64,000 nucleotides of DNA from Caulobacter segnis ATCC 21756 (GTDB taxonomy: Bacteria > Pseudomonadota > Alphaproteobacteria > Caulobacterales > Caulobacteraceae). The DNA lies in the NCBI RefSeq assembly GCF_000092285.1, contig NC_014100.1:2418001-2482000 (forward strand), read 5' to 3'. A model generated the notes under the pieces. The model was not told the DNA's origin, did no database searches, and saw nothing but the letters and a program-made list of their open reading frames with translations. A program made the translations under genes and the position numbers. Each line of letters opens with the position of its first letter. Position 1 is the stretch's first letter. Below, one piece after another: positions 44,290-54,705 of the stretch.

Positions 44290-45654
44290 TTAGCCGCCGT
44301 AGCCTTCCGGCAGGTCGTCTTCTTCCAGGAGCTCGTCCTTGGAGACTTCCTTTTCCTCGACCTTGGCCTTGCCGAAGATCAGGTCCACGACCTTGTCTTC
44401 GTAGATCGGGGCGCGCAGGGCGGCCTGAAGGTCGGCGCGCTGACGGTACATGTCGAACACCTGCTGGGCTTGCGCGCCGTACTGGCGAGCTTCGCGCATG
44501 ATGGCGTCGGTCAGTTCCTGGTCGGTGACAACCACGTCGTTCTTGCGGCCGATCTCGGCGAGCACAAGACCCAGGCGCACGCGGCGCTCGGCGATCTTGC
44601 GGTACTCCGATTGCAGTTGGTCTTCCGACTTCTCGGCGTCTTCCGGCGGCAGGCCGCCGCGGGCCTTGTCGGCCTCGACCTGTTGCCAGATGCCGGCGAA
44701 CTCGGCGTCCACCATGCGCGGCGGCAGCGGGAAGTCGTGCTTGGTGTCGAGGACGTCCAGCAGGGCGCGCTTCAACTTGAAGCGCGAGGAGTTGTCGTAG
44801 CGGCCCGACAGGTTCGAGCGCAGCAGCTCCTTCAGGGCGGCCAGGTCCGACAGGCCCAGGCGCTTGGCCAGCTCGTCGTCGGCCTTGCCGTCGACCGGGG
44901 CGCGGACTTCCTGAACCTTGGTGGCGAACTCGGCGTCCTTACCGGCCAGTTCCTTGGCTTGGTATTCTTCCGGGAACTTCACCTTCACGACGACATCGTC
45001 GCCGGCCTTGGCGCCGACCAGTTGATCTTCGAAGCCCGGGATGAATTGGCCCGAACCCAGGACCAGCTCGGCGCCCTCGGCCTTGCCGCCGGCGAATTCG
45101 ACACCGTCGATCGTGCCGACGAAGTCGATCAGCAGTTGATCGCCGTCCTTGGCCTTCACGCTCTTGCCAGTGCGCGGCTCGTAGGTGCGGGCCTGCTTGG
45201 CCAGCTCGTCCAAGGCCTCGTCGACCTCGGCGTCAGTGACCTTGTAGACCGGCTTCACCAGCTCGATCGAAGCCGGATCGATAGGGTCGAACTCCGGCAT
45301 CACCTCGACGGCCAGTTCGAAGGCCAGGTCTTCACCGCCGGCGATGACCTTTTCCATGTCCGACGACGGGTTCAGCTCGGGCTGACCAGCCGGACGCAGC
45401 TTGTTCTCTTCGAGGACCTTTTGGGTGGTCTCGTTCAGCGCCTGCTCGACGACTTCGCCCATCAGGGCCTTGCCGTACATGCGGCGGACGTGCGCGGTCG
45501 GCACCTTACCGGGACGGAAGCCCTTCACGTTCATCTGCGGAGCGACTTCGGCGATCCGCGCATCCAGGCGCGTAGCCAGTTCACTCGCGGGCACCGTGAC
45601 GCCAAAAACGCGGCTGAGGCCTTCGCCCGACTTTTCAACGATCTGCATCGACAT
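44290..45654 (-). CDS. tig: Trigger factor (ribosome-bound chaperone)
   Basis: Binds nascent chains at the ribosome exit and has prolyl isomerase activity. 454 residues: ribosome-binding loop GFRPGK at 45-50, FKBP-like PPIase domain around 170-250 ([29 protein letters not shown]) and a C-terminal helical arm domain ending in an acidic tail, [14 protein letters not shown] at 45654 used; the ATG two codons later (MQIVEKSG) is the classical family start. Confidence 0.97.
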   Translation of the reverse strand: MSMQIVEKSGEGLSRVFGVTVPASELATRLDARIAEVAPQMNVKGFRPGKVPTAHVRRMYGKALMGEVVEQALNETTQKVLEENKLRPAGQPELNPSSDMEKVIAGGEDLAFELAVEVMPEFDPIDPASIELVKPVYKVTDAEVDEALDELAKQARTYEPRTGKSVKAKDGDQLLIDFVGTIDGVEFAGGKAEGAELVLGSGQFIPGFEDQLVGAKAGDDVVVKVKFPEEYQAKELAGKDAEFATKVQEVRAPVDGKADDELAKRLGLSDLAALKELLRSNLSGRYDNSSRFKLKRALLDVLDTKHDFPLPPRMVDAEFAGIWQQVEADKARGGLPPEDAEKSEDQLQSEYRKIAERRVRLGLVLAEIGRKNDVVVTDQELTDAIMREARQYGAQAQQVFDMYRQRADLQAALRAPIYEDKVVDLIFGKAKVEEKEVSKDELLEEDDLPEGYGG

Positions 45655-45831
45655 TCTTAATTCTCGGGTCGAGGCGCCAAGCGCCCGATCTCCGCCCTGG
45701 GGTCCAAAAGATCGACGCCGCCCGCGAGGCCGGGGCGGCGAAAGAGCGCCCTTATGTCACGACGTGCGCGAGCATCCAAGAGCGCGATAGGTCAAAACTC
45801 GCGGGATGCAAGCAGCGTCCCGCAAGATGTC

Positions 45832-45916
45832 TGGTGCGGATGAGAGGACTCGAACCTCCACGCCTCTCGGCGCTGGAACCTAAATCCAGTGCGTCTACCA
45901 GTTTCGCCACATCCGC
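45832..45916 (-). tRNA. tRNA-Leu (TAG)
   Basis: 85 nt class II tRNA with acceptor arm GCGGATG/CATCCGC, anticodon stem-loop CTGGATTTAGGTTCCAG (anticodon TAG), a long variable arm GCCGAGAGGCGT, T-arm GAGGTTCGAGTCCTC and encoded CCA. Confidence 0.96.
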
Positions 45917-45960
45917 GTGCGACGGGGATTACGGACTTGGAGCGCGCCGCGCAAGTCCGC

Positions 45961-47412
45961 TCAACGTTTCGCGTGCAGCTCGGTCAGCACGGAGGGCGCG
46001 AGGCCCGGGAGATCCTCGGCGATCAGGCCCGGCCCATGGCGCGCGCCGCAAGCAGCATGGATCCACGCGCCTGCGCACGCGGCCTCGAAGCTCTCCATGC
46101 CTTGCGCGATCAGGCCGCCGATGAACCCCGCAAGCACGTCGCCGGAACCGGCGGTCGCCAGCCAAGGCGTCCCGTTCAGCAGCACCGAAGCCCTGCCGTC
46201 CGGCGCGGCGACGACGGTGTCGGGCCCCTTGAGCAGCACCACCGCTCCGGCCCGCCGGGCCGCCTCGCGCGCGGCCGTGATCCGCTCGGGGGATTTGGCC
46301 AGAAGTCCGGGAAAGACGCGCTCGAACTCGCCGGGATGCGGCGTCAGAACGTCGTCACGGTCGAGACAGGCGAACAGGGCCTCCAAGTCATGACGGAAGC
46401 TCGTCAGCGCGTCGGCGTCCACGATCAGGGCCGCGCCTGTGCGGGCCAGGGCCTGGAGGTTCCGCGCCGTCGCCTCGCCCACGCCCGCCGCGGGGCCGAT
46501 GATCACCGCGTCCGCGTCTTCGGCGGCGATGGCGAGATCGGCGTCGGATTCGAACGGCGCCAGCATCACCGCCTCCAAATGGGCGGCGTTCACGGCCAGC
46601 GCGCCCGGGGGAGACAGCACGGTCACGGCCCCCGCGCCCAAGCGCAGGCCCCCCCGCGCCGCCAGCCGGGCGGCGCCGGTGGTCCAGGCTTCGCCGCTGA
46701 CGACCTTCAACCGTCCACGGCTGTGCTTGTGCGCGTCGAAGGCGGGCCAGGGGAATCGTCCCAGCCAGAGCTCGGGGTCATTCTCGAACAAATCCGCCGC
46801 CCCGACCGGTCCAAGCCCAATGTCCGCCACCACCACCTCGCCGCATGCCCCCCGCCCTTCGGACAGGACATGGGCGAGCTTCCGGCGATGGAAGGTCACC
46901 GTCATCTCTGCGTGGAAGGCCACGTCCCCGAATGCGCGACCGGTGTCGCCGTGAACGCCGGAGGGCGTGTCGACCGCGACGATGCGCAAGGCGGCCGCCC
47001 GCGCGGTCCGCGCAAGCTCCGCGACCTCGGCCTCCAGTGGGCGTGACAGCCCAGCGCCGAACAGCGCGTCTATATAAAGGTGTCCTGGCGCGGGCCGCGA
47101 AGACAGAGGCCGAACCTCACCCTTCCAGCGCGAAGCGGCCCAGCGCGCGGCCTCCGTCGTTGGAGAATAGGCCGCTTCGACAACGACGGGCCAACCTCGG
47201 CGTTTGAGATGTCGCGCGGCGACATAACCGTCGCCGCCATTGTCGCCCGGACCGCACCAGATCACGACAGGCTGGCGGCCATATCGCGCGCGGACCGCGT
47301 TGGCGACCGCCTCGCCGGCCCGCTCCATCAGGACCTGGATCGGCGTCCCGTCAGCCACGGCGGCGCGGTCGGCCGCGGTCATCTGGGCGACAGTCAGGAT
47401 CTCTCGCGCCAC
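45961..47412 (-). CDS. nnr: Bifunctional NAD(P)H-hydrate repair enzyme
   Basis: Repairs damaged NAD(P)HX: the N-terminal epimerase domain (about 1-210) interconverts epimers and the C-terminal dehydratase domain (about 225-480) restores NAD(P)H with ADP. Hallmarks: CGPGDNGGDGYVAARHL in the epimerase; VLTPHPGEFERVFP, VLLKGPDTVVA and TAGSGDVLAGFIGGL in the ribokinase-like dehydratase. 483 residues, the fused YjeF form. GTG start at 47412 with AAGGAG upstream. Lies 10 bp downstream of the histidine phosphatase gene. Confidence 0.95.
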   Translation of the reverse strand: MAREILTVAQMTAADRAAVADGTPIQVLMERAGEAVANAVRARYGRQPVVIWCGPGDNGGDGYVAARHLKRRGWPVVVEAAYSPTTEAARWAASRWKGEVRPLSSRPAPGHLYIDALFGAGLSRPLEAEVAELARTARAAALRIVAVDTPSGVHGDTGRAFGDVAFHAEMTVTFHRRKLAHVLSEGRGACGEVVVADIGLGPVGAADLFENDPELWLGRFPWPAFDAHKHSRGRLKVVSGEAWTTGAARLAARGGLRLGAGAVTVLSPPGALAVNAAHLEAVMLAPFESDADLAIAAEDADAVIIGPAAGVGEATARNLQALARTGAALIVDADALTSFRHDLEALFACLDRDDVLTPHPGEFERVFPGLLAKSPERITAAREAARRAGAVVLLKGPDTVVAAPDGRASVLLNGTPWLATAGSGDVLAGFIGGLIAQGMESFEAACAGAWIHAACGARHGPGLIAEDLPGLAPSVLTELHAKR

Positions 47413-47422
47413 GGCGACTCCT

Positions 47423-47992
47423 TCAAAGCACTTGGCTCTGAGCTTCGCGCCCTTTCTCCACCAGGATCAAGCGGTCGCCCTCCGCCTGGAAGACCGTGCG
47501 CGAACAGTGGTCTGGACGAAAGACGACGACCTGCTCCTGGCCCGTCGCCGTCGCGACAGCGGCGTTCAAGGCGACGAAATGGCTGAACACGGCTGCGCCG
47601 TCGTAGCTCAAAAGTGCGTACGCCACGCCTCGCGCCCAAGCCGCATAGTCCAGATCGCCCCTGATCTCGGCCCATCGGCCCGAAAAAGCCCCCCGAAGCC
47701 ATTCCGGACGTTCGTTGGCTGACAGCGCCTGGGGCGTCGGGATCTCGCCGACGCGGGGATCGATCTCGACCTCCACGCCGAGGGCCTCGGCCAACGGCGC
47801 GGCAGTCTCTCGGCAGCGCCGCAGCGGTGACGACACGACACGATCAGGTCTCGATGCGGCGGGCAGCGCCAAGATCTCGCAGGCGACCGCCCTCGCCTGC
47901 TCCAATCCGACCGCGTCGAGGCCAGGATCATCGTCGGCCCCGCCCCAGGTGGAGGCGGGCCGCCCGTGACGGATGACGTGAATGCTCTTCAT
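47423..47992 (-). CDS. Histidine phosphatase family protein
   Basis: 189 residues of the phosphoglycerate mutase-like fold. VIRHGRPAS has the RHG motif with phospho-accepting His9 at residues 8-10. VVSSPLRRCRETAAPLAEAL supplies the second Arg of the phosphate pocket, and the AVFSHFVALNAAVA segment the second His. The substrate is unknown. ATG at 47992, 3 bp from the thiolase-like gene stop, so co-transcription with it and with nnr is likely. Confidence 0.88.
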   Translation of the reverse strand: MKSIHVIRHGRPASTWGGADDDPGLDAVGLEQARAVACEILALPAASRPDRVVSSPLRRCRETAAPLAEALGVEVEIDPRVGEIPTPQALSANERPEWLRGAFSGRWAEIRGDLDYAAWARGVAYALLSYDGAAVFSHFVALNAAVATATGQEQVVVFRPDHCSRTVFQAEGDRLILVEKGREAQSQVL

Positions 47993-47995
47993 GCG

Positions 47996-49546
47996 TCAGT
48001 CCGGCGTAAAGAGATTGCGGACGCCGTCGGGGTGAGCGCCGACCGTCCCCATGCGGCCGACCCCTTCTCGACTTTCCAGGTCGCGCAAGACCGCCGGATC
48101 GTCCGGCGTCTGGGCCACGAAGCGACGATCCTGGGCGTCGCGGCCGATGACGATCCCCAGCCGCACGCCCTCGCGTCCGTGCACGACGGTATAGGTCTCG
48201 ATCCGCGCCTGGCCTTGCGGCTTTTCGACGATGTCGGGATGAGGCAAGGCGTCGATCTTGGCCTGGAGGACCGACGGCGACTGACGCTCCCAGCGCCCCT
48301 CGATCGGCTTGGTCGAATAGATCCCCACCGACTGCTTGGTCAGGAACCATCCGTTGGCGGTCGAAAGCCCGTAGGCGCCCGGCCGCTGGCGCAGGCGCGT
48401 CACCATCTCTGCGATGGCGTGGAGCGCATAGTTGTTCCCAGGGCCGCCGAAGTACGGCAAGCCGCCGGTCACGGTCAGACCTCTTGGATCGTCCAGGGCC
48501 AGGCCCAGCTCCTCGGCTCCGATCCGCACCGCCGAAGGGAAGCAGGAATAGAGATCGATCAGGGACAGGTCAGCCGCCGTGATCCCGGCCATCTCAAAAG
48601 CCCGCTCCCCTGTCAGCCGCATGGCGGGACTGGAATGATAGTCCTGCCGCTCCAGGGGATACCAGAGGTCCGAGGCGTCGGCGCAGCCATGCAGGAAGAC
48701 CCACCTCTCCTCGGGAATTCCCAGCTCCCGCGCCTTGCGGACGCTGGAGATCAGGACCGCGGCGGACTGGTCCACCTCCATGATGGCGTTCAGGTATTTG
48801 GGATATGGAAAGCCGACCATGCGATTGCGGTCGGTGACGGTGACCAGCTCCTCGGCCGAGCGCTCTACCGGAAACCAGGCATAGGGATTGGCGGCCGCAA
48901 CCTTCGTGAACGGCGCGAAGAACTCGCCCAGCGCCTTTTGGTGCTCCTCGATCGACCGGCCGTCCCGCGCGCGCAGCGCATTCTCGAACAGTGGATAGGT
49001 GTTGACCGGATAGCCGAGACCGTGCGCCGCCTCCTGCGGGGTCACTCCAGGACGCGGATCGCCGATCCGTTGCGGCGTGCTGTCAATGTCGTTCGCCCAC
49101 CCCTCAAAGCCGAGTCCGCCCTTCATCCGCTTCATCAGCGAACCGAGAAACTCCGCGCCGCTCACCAAGGCCAGTTGCGCCTCCCCTTGGGCGATCCGTT
49201 CGCAGACGACATTGACCGCCTGCTGAGGGCTGTTGCCTCCGGTTTCGGTGTAAACGCTCCAAGCCGGCTTGGCGGAAAGCGCTCGCGCCAGGGACGCCGG
49301 CGGATCGGACAATCGCGGAAGCGGTAGCTTGGACAGCCCTCCTGGAGCGTCGATGCTGAACGCAACGACCGCTAAAGCGTCGAGATCGGCAAGAACGGAC
49401 CCCTTCAACCCTGCATCCAGAGCGGCGCGTTCCGCCGCAACTTTCAGCAATTCCAGAGGAGACGGCGAATTTCCCGCATCTCCGCGATACGTGAATTGGC
49501 CCGCGCCGATCAAAACCGGCGTGTCGTCGCGCATATCCACCCCCAT
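47996..49546 (-). CDS. Thiolase-like acetyl-CoA acetyltransferase family protein
   Basis: 516 residues of the thiolase fold: N-terminal VLIGAGQFTYRG, a middle part with DLYSCFPSAVRIGAEELGL and YGLSTANGWFLTKQSVGIYST, then a C-terminal OB-fold-like part (IETYTVVHGREGVRLGIVIG). Annotated in relatives as acetyl-CoA acetyltransferase. The usual nucleophilic Cys segment appears as VYTETGGNSPQQAVN, with no cysteine. So this is more likely a thiolase-like protein than an active thiolase. The reaction is unknown. ATG at 49546; another at 49534. Confidence 0.82.
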   Translation of the reverse strand: MGVDMRDDTPVLIGAGQFTYRGDAGNSPSPLELLKVAAERAALDAGLKGSVLADLDALAVVAFSIDAPGGLSKLPLPRLSDPPASLARALSAKPAWSVYTETGGNSPQQAVNVVCERIAQGEAQLALVSGAEFLGSLMKRMKGGLGFEGWANDIDSTPQRIGDPRPGVTPQEAAHGLGYPVNTYPLFENALRARDGRSIEEHQKALGEFFAPFTKVAAANPYAWFPVERSAEELVTVTDRNRMVGFPYPKYLNAIMEVDQSAAVLISSVRKARELGIPEERWVFLHGCADASDLWYPLERQDYHSSPAMRLTGERAFEMAGITAADLSLIDLYSCFPSAVRIGAEELGLALDDPRGLTVTGGLPYFGGPGNNYALHAIAEMVTRLRQRPGAYGLSTANGWFLTKQSVGIYSTKPIEGRWERQSPSVLQAKIDALPHPDIVEKPQGQARIETYTVVHGREGVRLGIVIGRDAQDRRFVAQTPDDPAVLRDLESREGVGRMGTVGAHPDGVRNLFTPD

Positions 49547-49648
49547 TCAAACGATCGTTGGGGGCGATCCTAGGCGTGAAACCGGGCGTCGCAAGGCCAT
49601 TTGGCCGACATTCTGTCGATGCACCAAAAAGCGGCGCCAATAGCGTAA

Positions 49649-50122
<474 letters not shown>

Positions 50123-50167
50123 GCCTGACCGACAACACCTACGAGAGTTCTACAAAGGGGATACGGA

Positions 50168-51577
50168 ATGACCACCGCCAAGGATATCCTGAACCTGATC
50201 AAGGAAAAGGACGTCAAGTACGTCGACGTCCGCTTCACCGACGTGCGCGGCAAGATGCAACACGTCACGTTCGACATCGACCTGGTCGACGATGACTTCC
50301 TGAACGACGGCACCATGTTCGACGGTTCGTCGATCGCCGGCTGGAAGGCCATCAACGAGTCGGACATGAAGCTGCGCCCCGACCTGTCGAGCGCGATCAT
50401 CGATCCGTTCTATCAGCAGACCACGCTGGCGCTGTTTTGTGACGTCGTGAACCCCGACAGCGGCACCCCCTACAATCGCGACCCGCGCTCGATCGCCAAG
50501 GCCGCCCTGAACTACCTGAAGTCGGCCGGCGTGGGCGACACCGTCTACTTCGGCCCGGAAGCCGAGTTCTTCATCTTCGACGACGTGCGCTGGTCGACCT
50601 CGCCGAACAACACCGGCTACTCCTACGACTCCACCGAACTGCCGGTGAACTCGGGCAAGGAATATCCGGAAGGCAACATGGGCCACCGCCCGGGCCCGAA
50701 GGGCGGCTACTTCCCGGTGAACCCGGTCGACAGCTGCCAGGACCTGCGCGGCGAAATGCTGGCCGTCATGGGCGAGCTGGGCATGAAGCCGGAAAAGCAC
50801 CACCACGAGGTGGCTCCGGCCCAGCATGAACTCGGCCTGAAGTTCGACACCATGGTCACCATGGCCGACCGGATGCAGCTCTATAAGTACGTCATCCACA
50901 ACGTCGCGGCCGCCTACGGCAAGACGGCCACCTTCATGGCCAAGCCGATGTTCGCCGACAATGGCTCGGGCATGCACGTGCACCAGTCGATCTGGCAGGA
51001 CGGCAAGCCGCTGTTCGCCGGCGACAAGTACGCCGGCCTGTCGCAGGAATGCCTGTGGTACATCGGCGGCATCATCAAGCACGCCAAGGCCATCAACGCG
51101 TTCTCGAACTCGACGACGAACTCGTACAAGCGCCTCGTGCCCGGCTACGAAGCCCCGGTGAAGCTGGCCTACAGCTCGCGCAACCGCTCGGCGTCGATCC
51201 GCATCCCGCACGTCGACAGCCCGAAGGCCAAGCGCCTGGAAGCCCGCTTCCCCGATCCGATGGGCAACCCGTACCTGACCTTCGTCGCCCTGCTGATGGC
51301 TGGCCTGGACGGCATCATCAACAAGATCGATCCGGGCGCTCCGGCCGACAAGAACCTCTACGACCTGCCCCCCCGCGAGCAGAAGAAGATCCCGGAAGTC
51401 TGCGGCTCGCTGCGCGAAGCCCTGGAGAACCTGGACAAGGACCGCGCCTTCCTGAAGGCCGGCGGCGTCATGGACGACGATTTCATCGACAGCTACATCG
51501 AGCTGAAGATGGAAGAAGTGATGCGTCTGCAACTGCACCCGCACCCCGTCGAGTTCGACATGTACTACAAGTGCTAA
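50168..51577 (+). CDS. glnA: Glutamine synthetase type I
   Basis: Assimilates ammonium by making glutamine from glutamate and ATP. 469 residues, dodecameric GSI-beta type. Hallmarks: [10 protein letters not shown] (50-59), the [11 protein letters not shown] metal site, [10 protein letters not shown], and [11 protein letters not shown]. The adenylylation site is Tyr398 in NLYDLPPRE, so activity is controlled by GlnE and P-II. ATG at 50168. Ends in a strong terminator. Confidence 0.98.
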   Translation: MTTAKDILNLIKEKDVKYVDVRFTDVRGKMQHVTFDIDLVDDDFLNDGTMFDGSSIAGWKAINESDMKLRPDLSSAIIDPFYQQTTLALFCDVVNPDSGTPYNRDPRSIAKAALNYLKSAGVGDTVYFGPEAEFFIFDDVRWSTSPNNTGYSYDSTELPVNSGKEYPEGNMGHRPGPKGGYFPVNPVDSCQDLRGEMLAVMGELGMKPEKHHHEVAPAQHELGLKFDTMVTMADRMQLYKYVIHNVAAAYGKTATFMAKPMFADNGSGMHVHQSIWQDGKPLFAGDKYAGLSQECLWYIGGIIKHAKAINAFSNSTTNSYKRLVPGYEAPVKLAYSSRNRSASIRIPHVDSPKAKRLEARFPDPMGNPYLTFVALLMAGLDGIINKIDPGAPADKNLYDLPPREQKKIPEVCGSLREALENLDKDRAFLKAGGVMDDDFIDSYIELKMEEVMRLQLHPHPVEFDMYYKC

Positions 51578-51602
51578 GCGCGTAAGCCTTAGGACGAACG
51601 AA

Positions 51603-51631
51603 GGGCCGGAGAGCGATCTCCGGCCCTTTTT
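51603..51631 (+). terminator. Terminator of glnBA
   Basis: GGGCCGGAG and CTCCGGCCC arms with a 6-nt loop, followed by TTTTT, 26 bp after the glnA stop. Confidence 0.85.
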
Positions 51632-51878
51632 CGTTGCGCGACGCAAGAAGAGCGCCGACCAAAACTGGGAATGATTTATTACTTACAGGCAGCGACTGAA
51701 CAAAAATGTCGCAACTTCGCAACATAACGGACGTAATCGGCCCCTTTCAGCCCAAATCGCATAGCGAGAGATATCCGCGAGGCCGAAACTTGGCCTATCG
51801 CAGCGCAAACGGAATCGCCGCCAACGCTCCAGTCAGAACGAGCGGCCCGGCGCCCCTAGATCACAACAGGATCTCTCC

Positions 51879-54056
51879 ATGCCCAAGCTCAACAGCTCCC
51901 TTCGTCGCGCCCTGACTGTGTCGTGCGGCCTGACGGCCCTGGCCTCGGCGATGGCCGCCGCGCCGGCAGCCTTCGCCCAGGACACCAAGGTCGGCGAAGT
52001 GATCATCACCGCTCAGAAACGCAGCGAAAACCTGCAGGACGTTCCGGTGTCTGTGGCCGCGATCGGCGGCGAGAAGCTGCAATCGACCTTCGCCGCCGGC
52101 GAGGACATTCTGGCCCTGTCGGCCAAGGCTCCCGGCCTCTACGCCGAATCGTCGAACGGCCGCGCCGCGCCGCGCTTCTATATCCGCGGCCTGGGCAACG
52201 CCGATTTCGATCTGGCCGCCTCGCAACCCGTCTCGATCATCCAGGACGAAGTCGTCCTCGAGAACGTCGTTCTGAAGAGCTCGCCGCTCTATGACCTCGA
52301 CCACGTCGAAGTCCTGCGCGGTCCGCAAGGCACCCTGTTCGGCCGCAACACGACCGCCGGCATCGTCAAGTTCGACACCATCAAGCCGACCGAGGAGATG
52401 AAGGGCCGCGCGACGGCCACCTACGGCAGCTTCAACACCTTCACCTTCGACGGCGGCGTCGGCGGCGCCCTTGTCGAGGGCAAGGTCGCGGCCCGCGCCT
52501 CGGTCCTGTTCCAGCACCGCGACGACTGGATCGACAACACCTACACCAAGAAGAACAACGCCCTGGGCGGCTTCAATGAAAAGGCCGGCCGCCTGCAGGT
52601 GCTGGTCACGCCGACCGAAAAGCTGTCGGCCCTGTTCAATGTCCACGCCCGCGACCTGGACGGCACCGCCGCGGTGTTCCGCGCCAACGTGCTGACCAAG
52701 GGCTCGAACAAGCTGAACAGCAACTACGAGCGCGACAAGGTCGCCTTCGACAACACCGCCAACAACCCGCAGAAGTACAAGGGCTACGGCGCTTCGGCCA
52801 ACATCCAGTACGACTTCGACGGCGCCAAGCTGACCTCGATCACGGCTTACGAGAACACCCACGGTTCCAGCCTGGGCGACATCGACGGCGGCAACCCCAC
52901 CGGGCCTGGCTTCATCCCGTTCCAGTCGAACACCCGTGACGGCATCAAGAACCTGTTCCAATGGACGCAGGAAATCCGCCTGGCCAGCGACACCGACGGG
53001 CCGATGACCTGGCAGGTCGGTGGCTTCTACTTCGACACCAAGTACGACATTCGCACCGACCCGTTCTTCATCCCCGCCACCACCCTGCGCCAGAAGAACA
53101 AGGCTTGGGCCGTGTTCGGTCAGGCTTCGTACGCGCTGAACGACCAGCTGACCCTGACGGGCGGCCTGCGCTATACCGATGACGACAAGGACATGAACGT
53201 CGTGTCGGGCAACGCCGCGCCGTCGGTGTCGGTCTCTGACTCCAAGGTGACGTGGGACCTGTCGGCCTTCTACAAGATCGATGAAAACGTCAGCGTCTAC
53301 GCCAAGGCGGCCTCAGGCTTCCGAGGCCCGTCGATCCAGGGTCGCGACATCGCCTTCGGCTCGCCGGCTTCGGCCGCCAAGTCCGAAACGATCATGTCCT
53401 ACGAGTTGGGTCTGAAAAGCGAGCTGTTCGAGCGTCGCGTCCGCCTCAACGGCGCAGTGTTCACCTACACGATCGATGACCCGCAGTTCAGCGCCGTCGG
53501 CGGCGGTTCGAACTCCAACCGCCTGATCAACGCCAAGAAGGGCGAAGCCTACGGCCTGGAACTGGACAGCGAGTTCGTGGTCACCCCGAACTTCGTCGTC
53601 ACGGCCGGCTACAGCTACGCCCACACCAAGATCAAGGACAGCTCGCTGGCCGTCGCGCCTTGCGCCGCCTGCACCGTCACGGACTCGCTGAACGCCGCTG
53701 GCCAGGCCCTGGTGAACGGCAACCCGTTCCCGAACGCGCCGAAGTACACGTTCGACTTCACCGCGCGCTACAGCTACCCGATCGCTTCAGGTGAACTGTT
53801 CGCCTACACGGACTGGAAGGTGCAGGGCTACACCAACATCTTCCTGTACCAATCGAAGGAGTTCTACACGAAGGGCGACTTCGAGGGCGGCCTGAAGCTG
53901 GGCTACGCCAACAAGCAGGACGGCTGGGAAGTGGCGGCCTTCGCCCGCAACATCACCAACGAAAGCAACATCAAGGGCGCGATCGACTTCAACAACCTGA
54001 CCGCGTTCGTCAACGAACCGCGCGTGGTCGGCGTCTCGATCGACGCTCACTTCTAA
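51879..54056 (+). CDS. TonB-dependent receptor
   Basis: Outer-membrane active transporter, 725 residues. N-terminal signal peptide (cleavage likely after AAPAAFA), short EVIITAQKRSENLQDVPVSV segment with the TonB-box region, plug domain with PRFYIRGLGNADF and VEVLRGPQGTLFGRNTTAGIV, then a 22-strand barrel ending in the C-terminal Phe (VSIDAHF). Its ligand is unknown. It belongs to the large Caulobacter family of such receptors. ATG at 51879. The 51632-51878 region before it shows no other gene. Confidence 0.92.
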   Translation: MPKLNSSLRRALTVSCGLTALASAMAAAPAAFAQDTKVGEVIITAQKRSENLQDVPVSVAAIGGEKLQSTFAAGEDILALSAKAPGLYAESSNGRAAPRFYIRGLGNADFDLAASQPVSIIQDEVVLENVVLKSSPLYDLDHVEVLRGPQGTLFGRNTTAGIVKFDTIKPTEEMKGRATATYGSFNTFTFDGGVGGALVEGKVAARASVLFQHRDDWIDNTYTKKNNALGGFNEKAGRLQVLVTPTEKLSALFNVHARDLDGTAAVFRANVLTKGSNKLNSNYERDKVAFDNTANNPQKYKGYGASANIQYDFDGAKLTSITAYENTHGSSLGDIDGGNPTGPGFIPFQSNTRDGIKNLFQWTQEIRLASDTDGPMTWQVGGFYFDTKYDIRTDPFFIPATTLRQKNKAWAVFGQASYALNDQLTLTGGLRYTDDDKDMNVVSGNAAPSVSVSDSKVTWDLSAFYKIDENVSVYAKAASGFRGPSIQGRDIAFGSPASAAKSETIMSYELGLKSELFERRVRLNGAVFTYTIDDPQFSAVGGGSNSNRLINAKKGEAYGLELDSEFVVTPNFVVTAGYSYAHTKIKDSSLAVAPCAACTVTDSLNAAGQALVNGNPFPNAPKYTFDFTARYSYPIASGELFAYTDWKVQGYTNIFLYQSKEFYTKGDFEGGLKLGYANKQDGWEVAAFARNITNESNIKGAIDFNNLTAFVNEPRVVGVSIDAHF

Positions 54057-54081
54057 GGTCGAAGACACCTCAGAAGAGGAA

Positions 54082-54109
54082 GGCCGCGGAGCGATCCGCG
54101 GCCTTTTTT
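54082..54109 (+). terminator. Terminator of the TonB-dependent receptor gene
   Basis: GGCCGCGGA and TCCGCGGCC arms with a 4-nt loop, followed by TTTTTT, 25 bp after the stop. Confidence 0.85.
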
Positions 54110-54114
54110 CTTGA

Positions 54115-54504
54115 TCAGGCCCCGAGCCCCTGCCCGGTCACCGGCTCGGTTTCGAAGTGCTGAGGAAAGCCCGCGATGATCGGCCGGGCCTTGGTGATCG
54201 CCGCTTGCACCGCCGGCAGCTTCAGGGATGCGGCGTGAGCCTCCTTCGTCGTCCAGACCTCGGTGATCCAGAGGGCGTCGGCATTGGCTGGATCCTTCGC
54301 GATCACATAGCTCAGACACCCCGGCATTCCGCCCGTCCCCTCGGCGAGGATCGCGAGCAGCTCGTCCCGTTTGCCTGGCGTGGCCAGCATCTGGCCGATC
54401 AATCCGTACATGGGCTTCCTTTCCTGCGATTTGGCCGCGCCGGAAAGGGCCGCGGCGGCCAAGCCGCCCGCTAGCGCCCCGCGTCTGGCCATTGTGATCC
54501 CCAT
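54115..54504 (-). CDS. Exported antibiotic biosynthesis monooxygenase (ABM) domain protein
   Basis: 129 residues. The N-terminus MARRGALAGGLAAAALSGAAKS has a twin-arginine and a hydrophobic core like a short Tat or Sec signal. The rest is an ABM/YgiN ferredoxin-like fold: MYGLIGQMLATPGKRDELLAIL, CLSYVIAKDPANADALWITEVWTTKEAHAASL. Such proteins are quinone monooxygenases or small binding proteins. The product could be periplasmic if the signal is real. ATG at 54504; Met5 is an alternative start, Met32 (MYGLIG) a cytoplasmic one. Confidence 0.75.
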   Translation of the reverse strand: MGITMARRGALAGGLAAAALSGAAKSQERKPMYGLIGQMLATPGKRDELLAILAEGTGGMPGCLSYVIAKDPANADALWITEVWTTKEAHAASLKLPAVQAAITKARPIIAGFPQHFETEPVTGQGLGA

Positions 54505-54705
54505 CGTCAGTCCCCCTTGTCGCTCAATGGATATGGCCCGGCGCGAGCCCTATCCTGTCAGCAGCCAGCATAACGAGCGGCAGCCGCACGGCGCTGCGCG
54601 TGTGCACGTTTTTTGCCGAAGACACGCTTCATCGAACACTGTCCGGCTTGATAAGCGGCGCCTTTTCGTTTGTCCTTCCCTCCTCTTCGAGAGTCGGGGT
54701 TTTTC

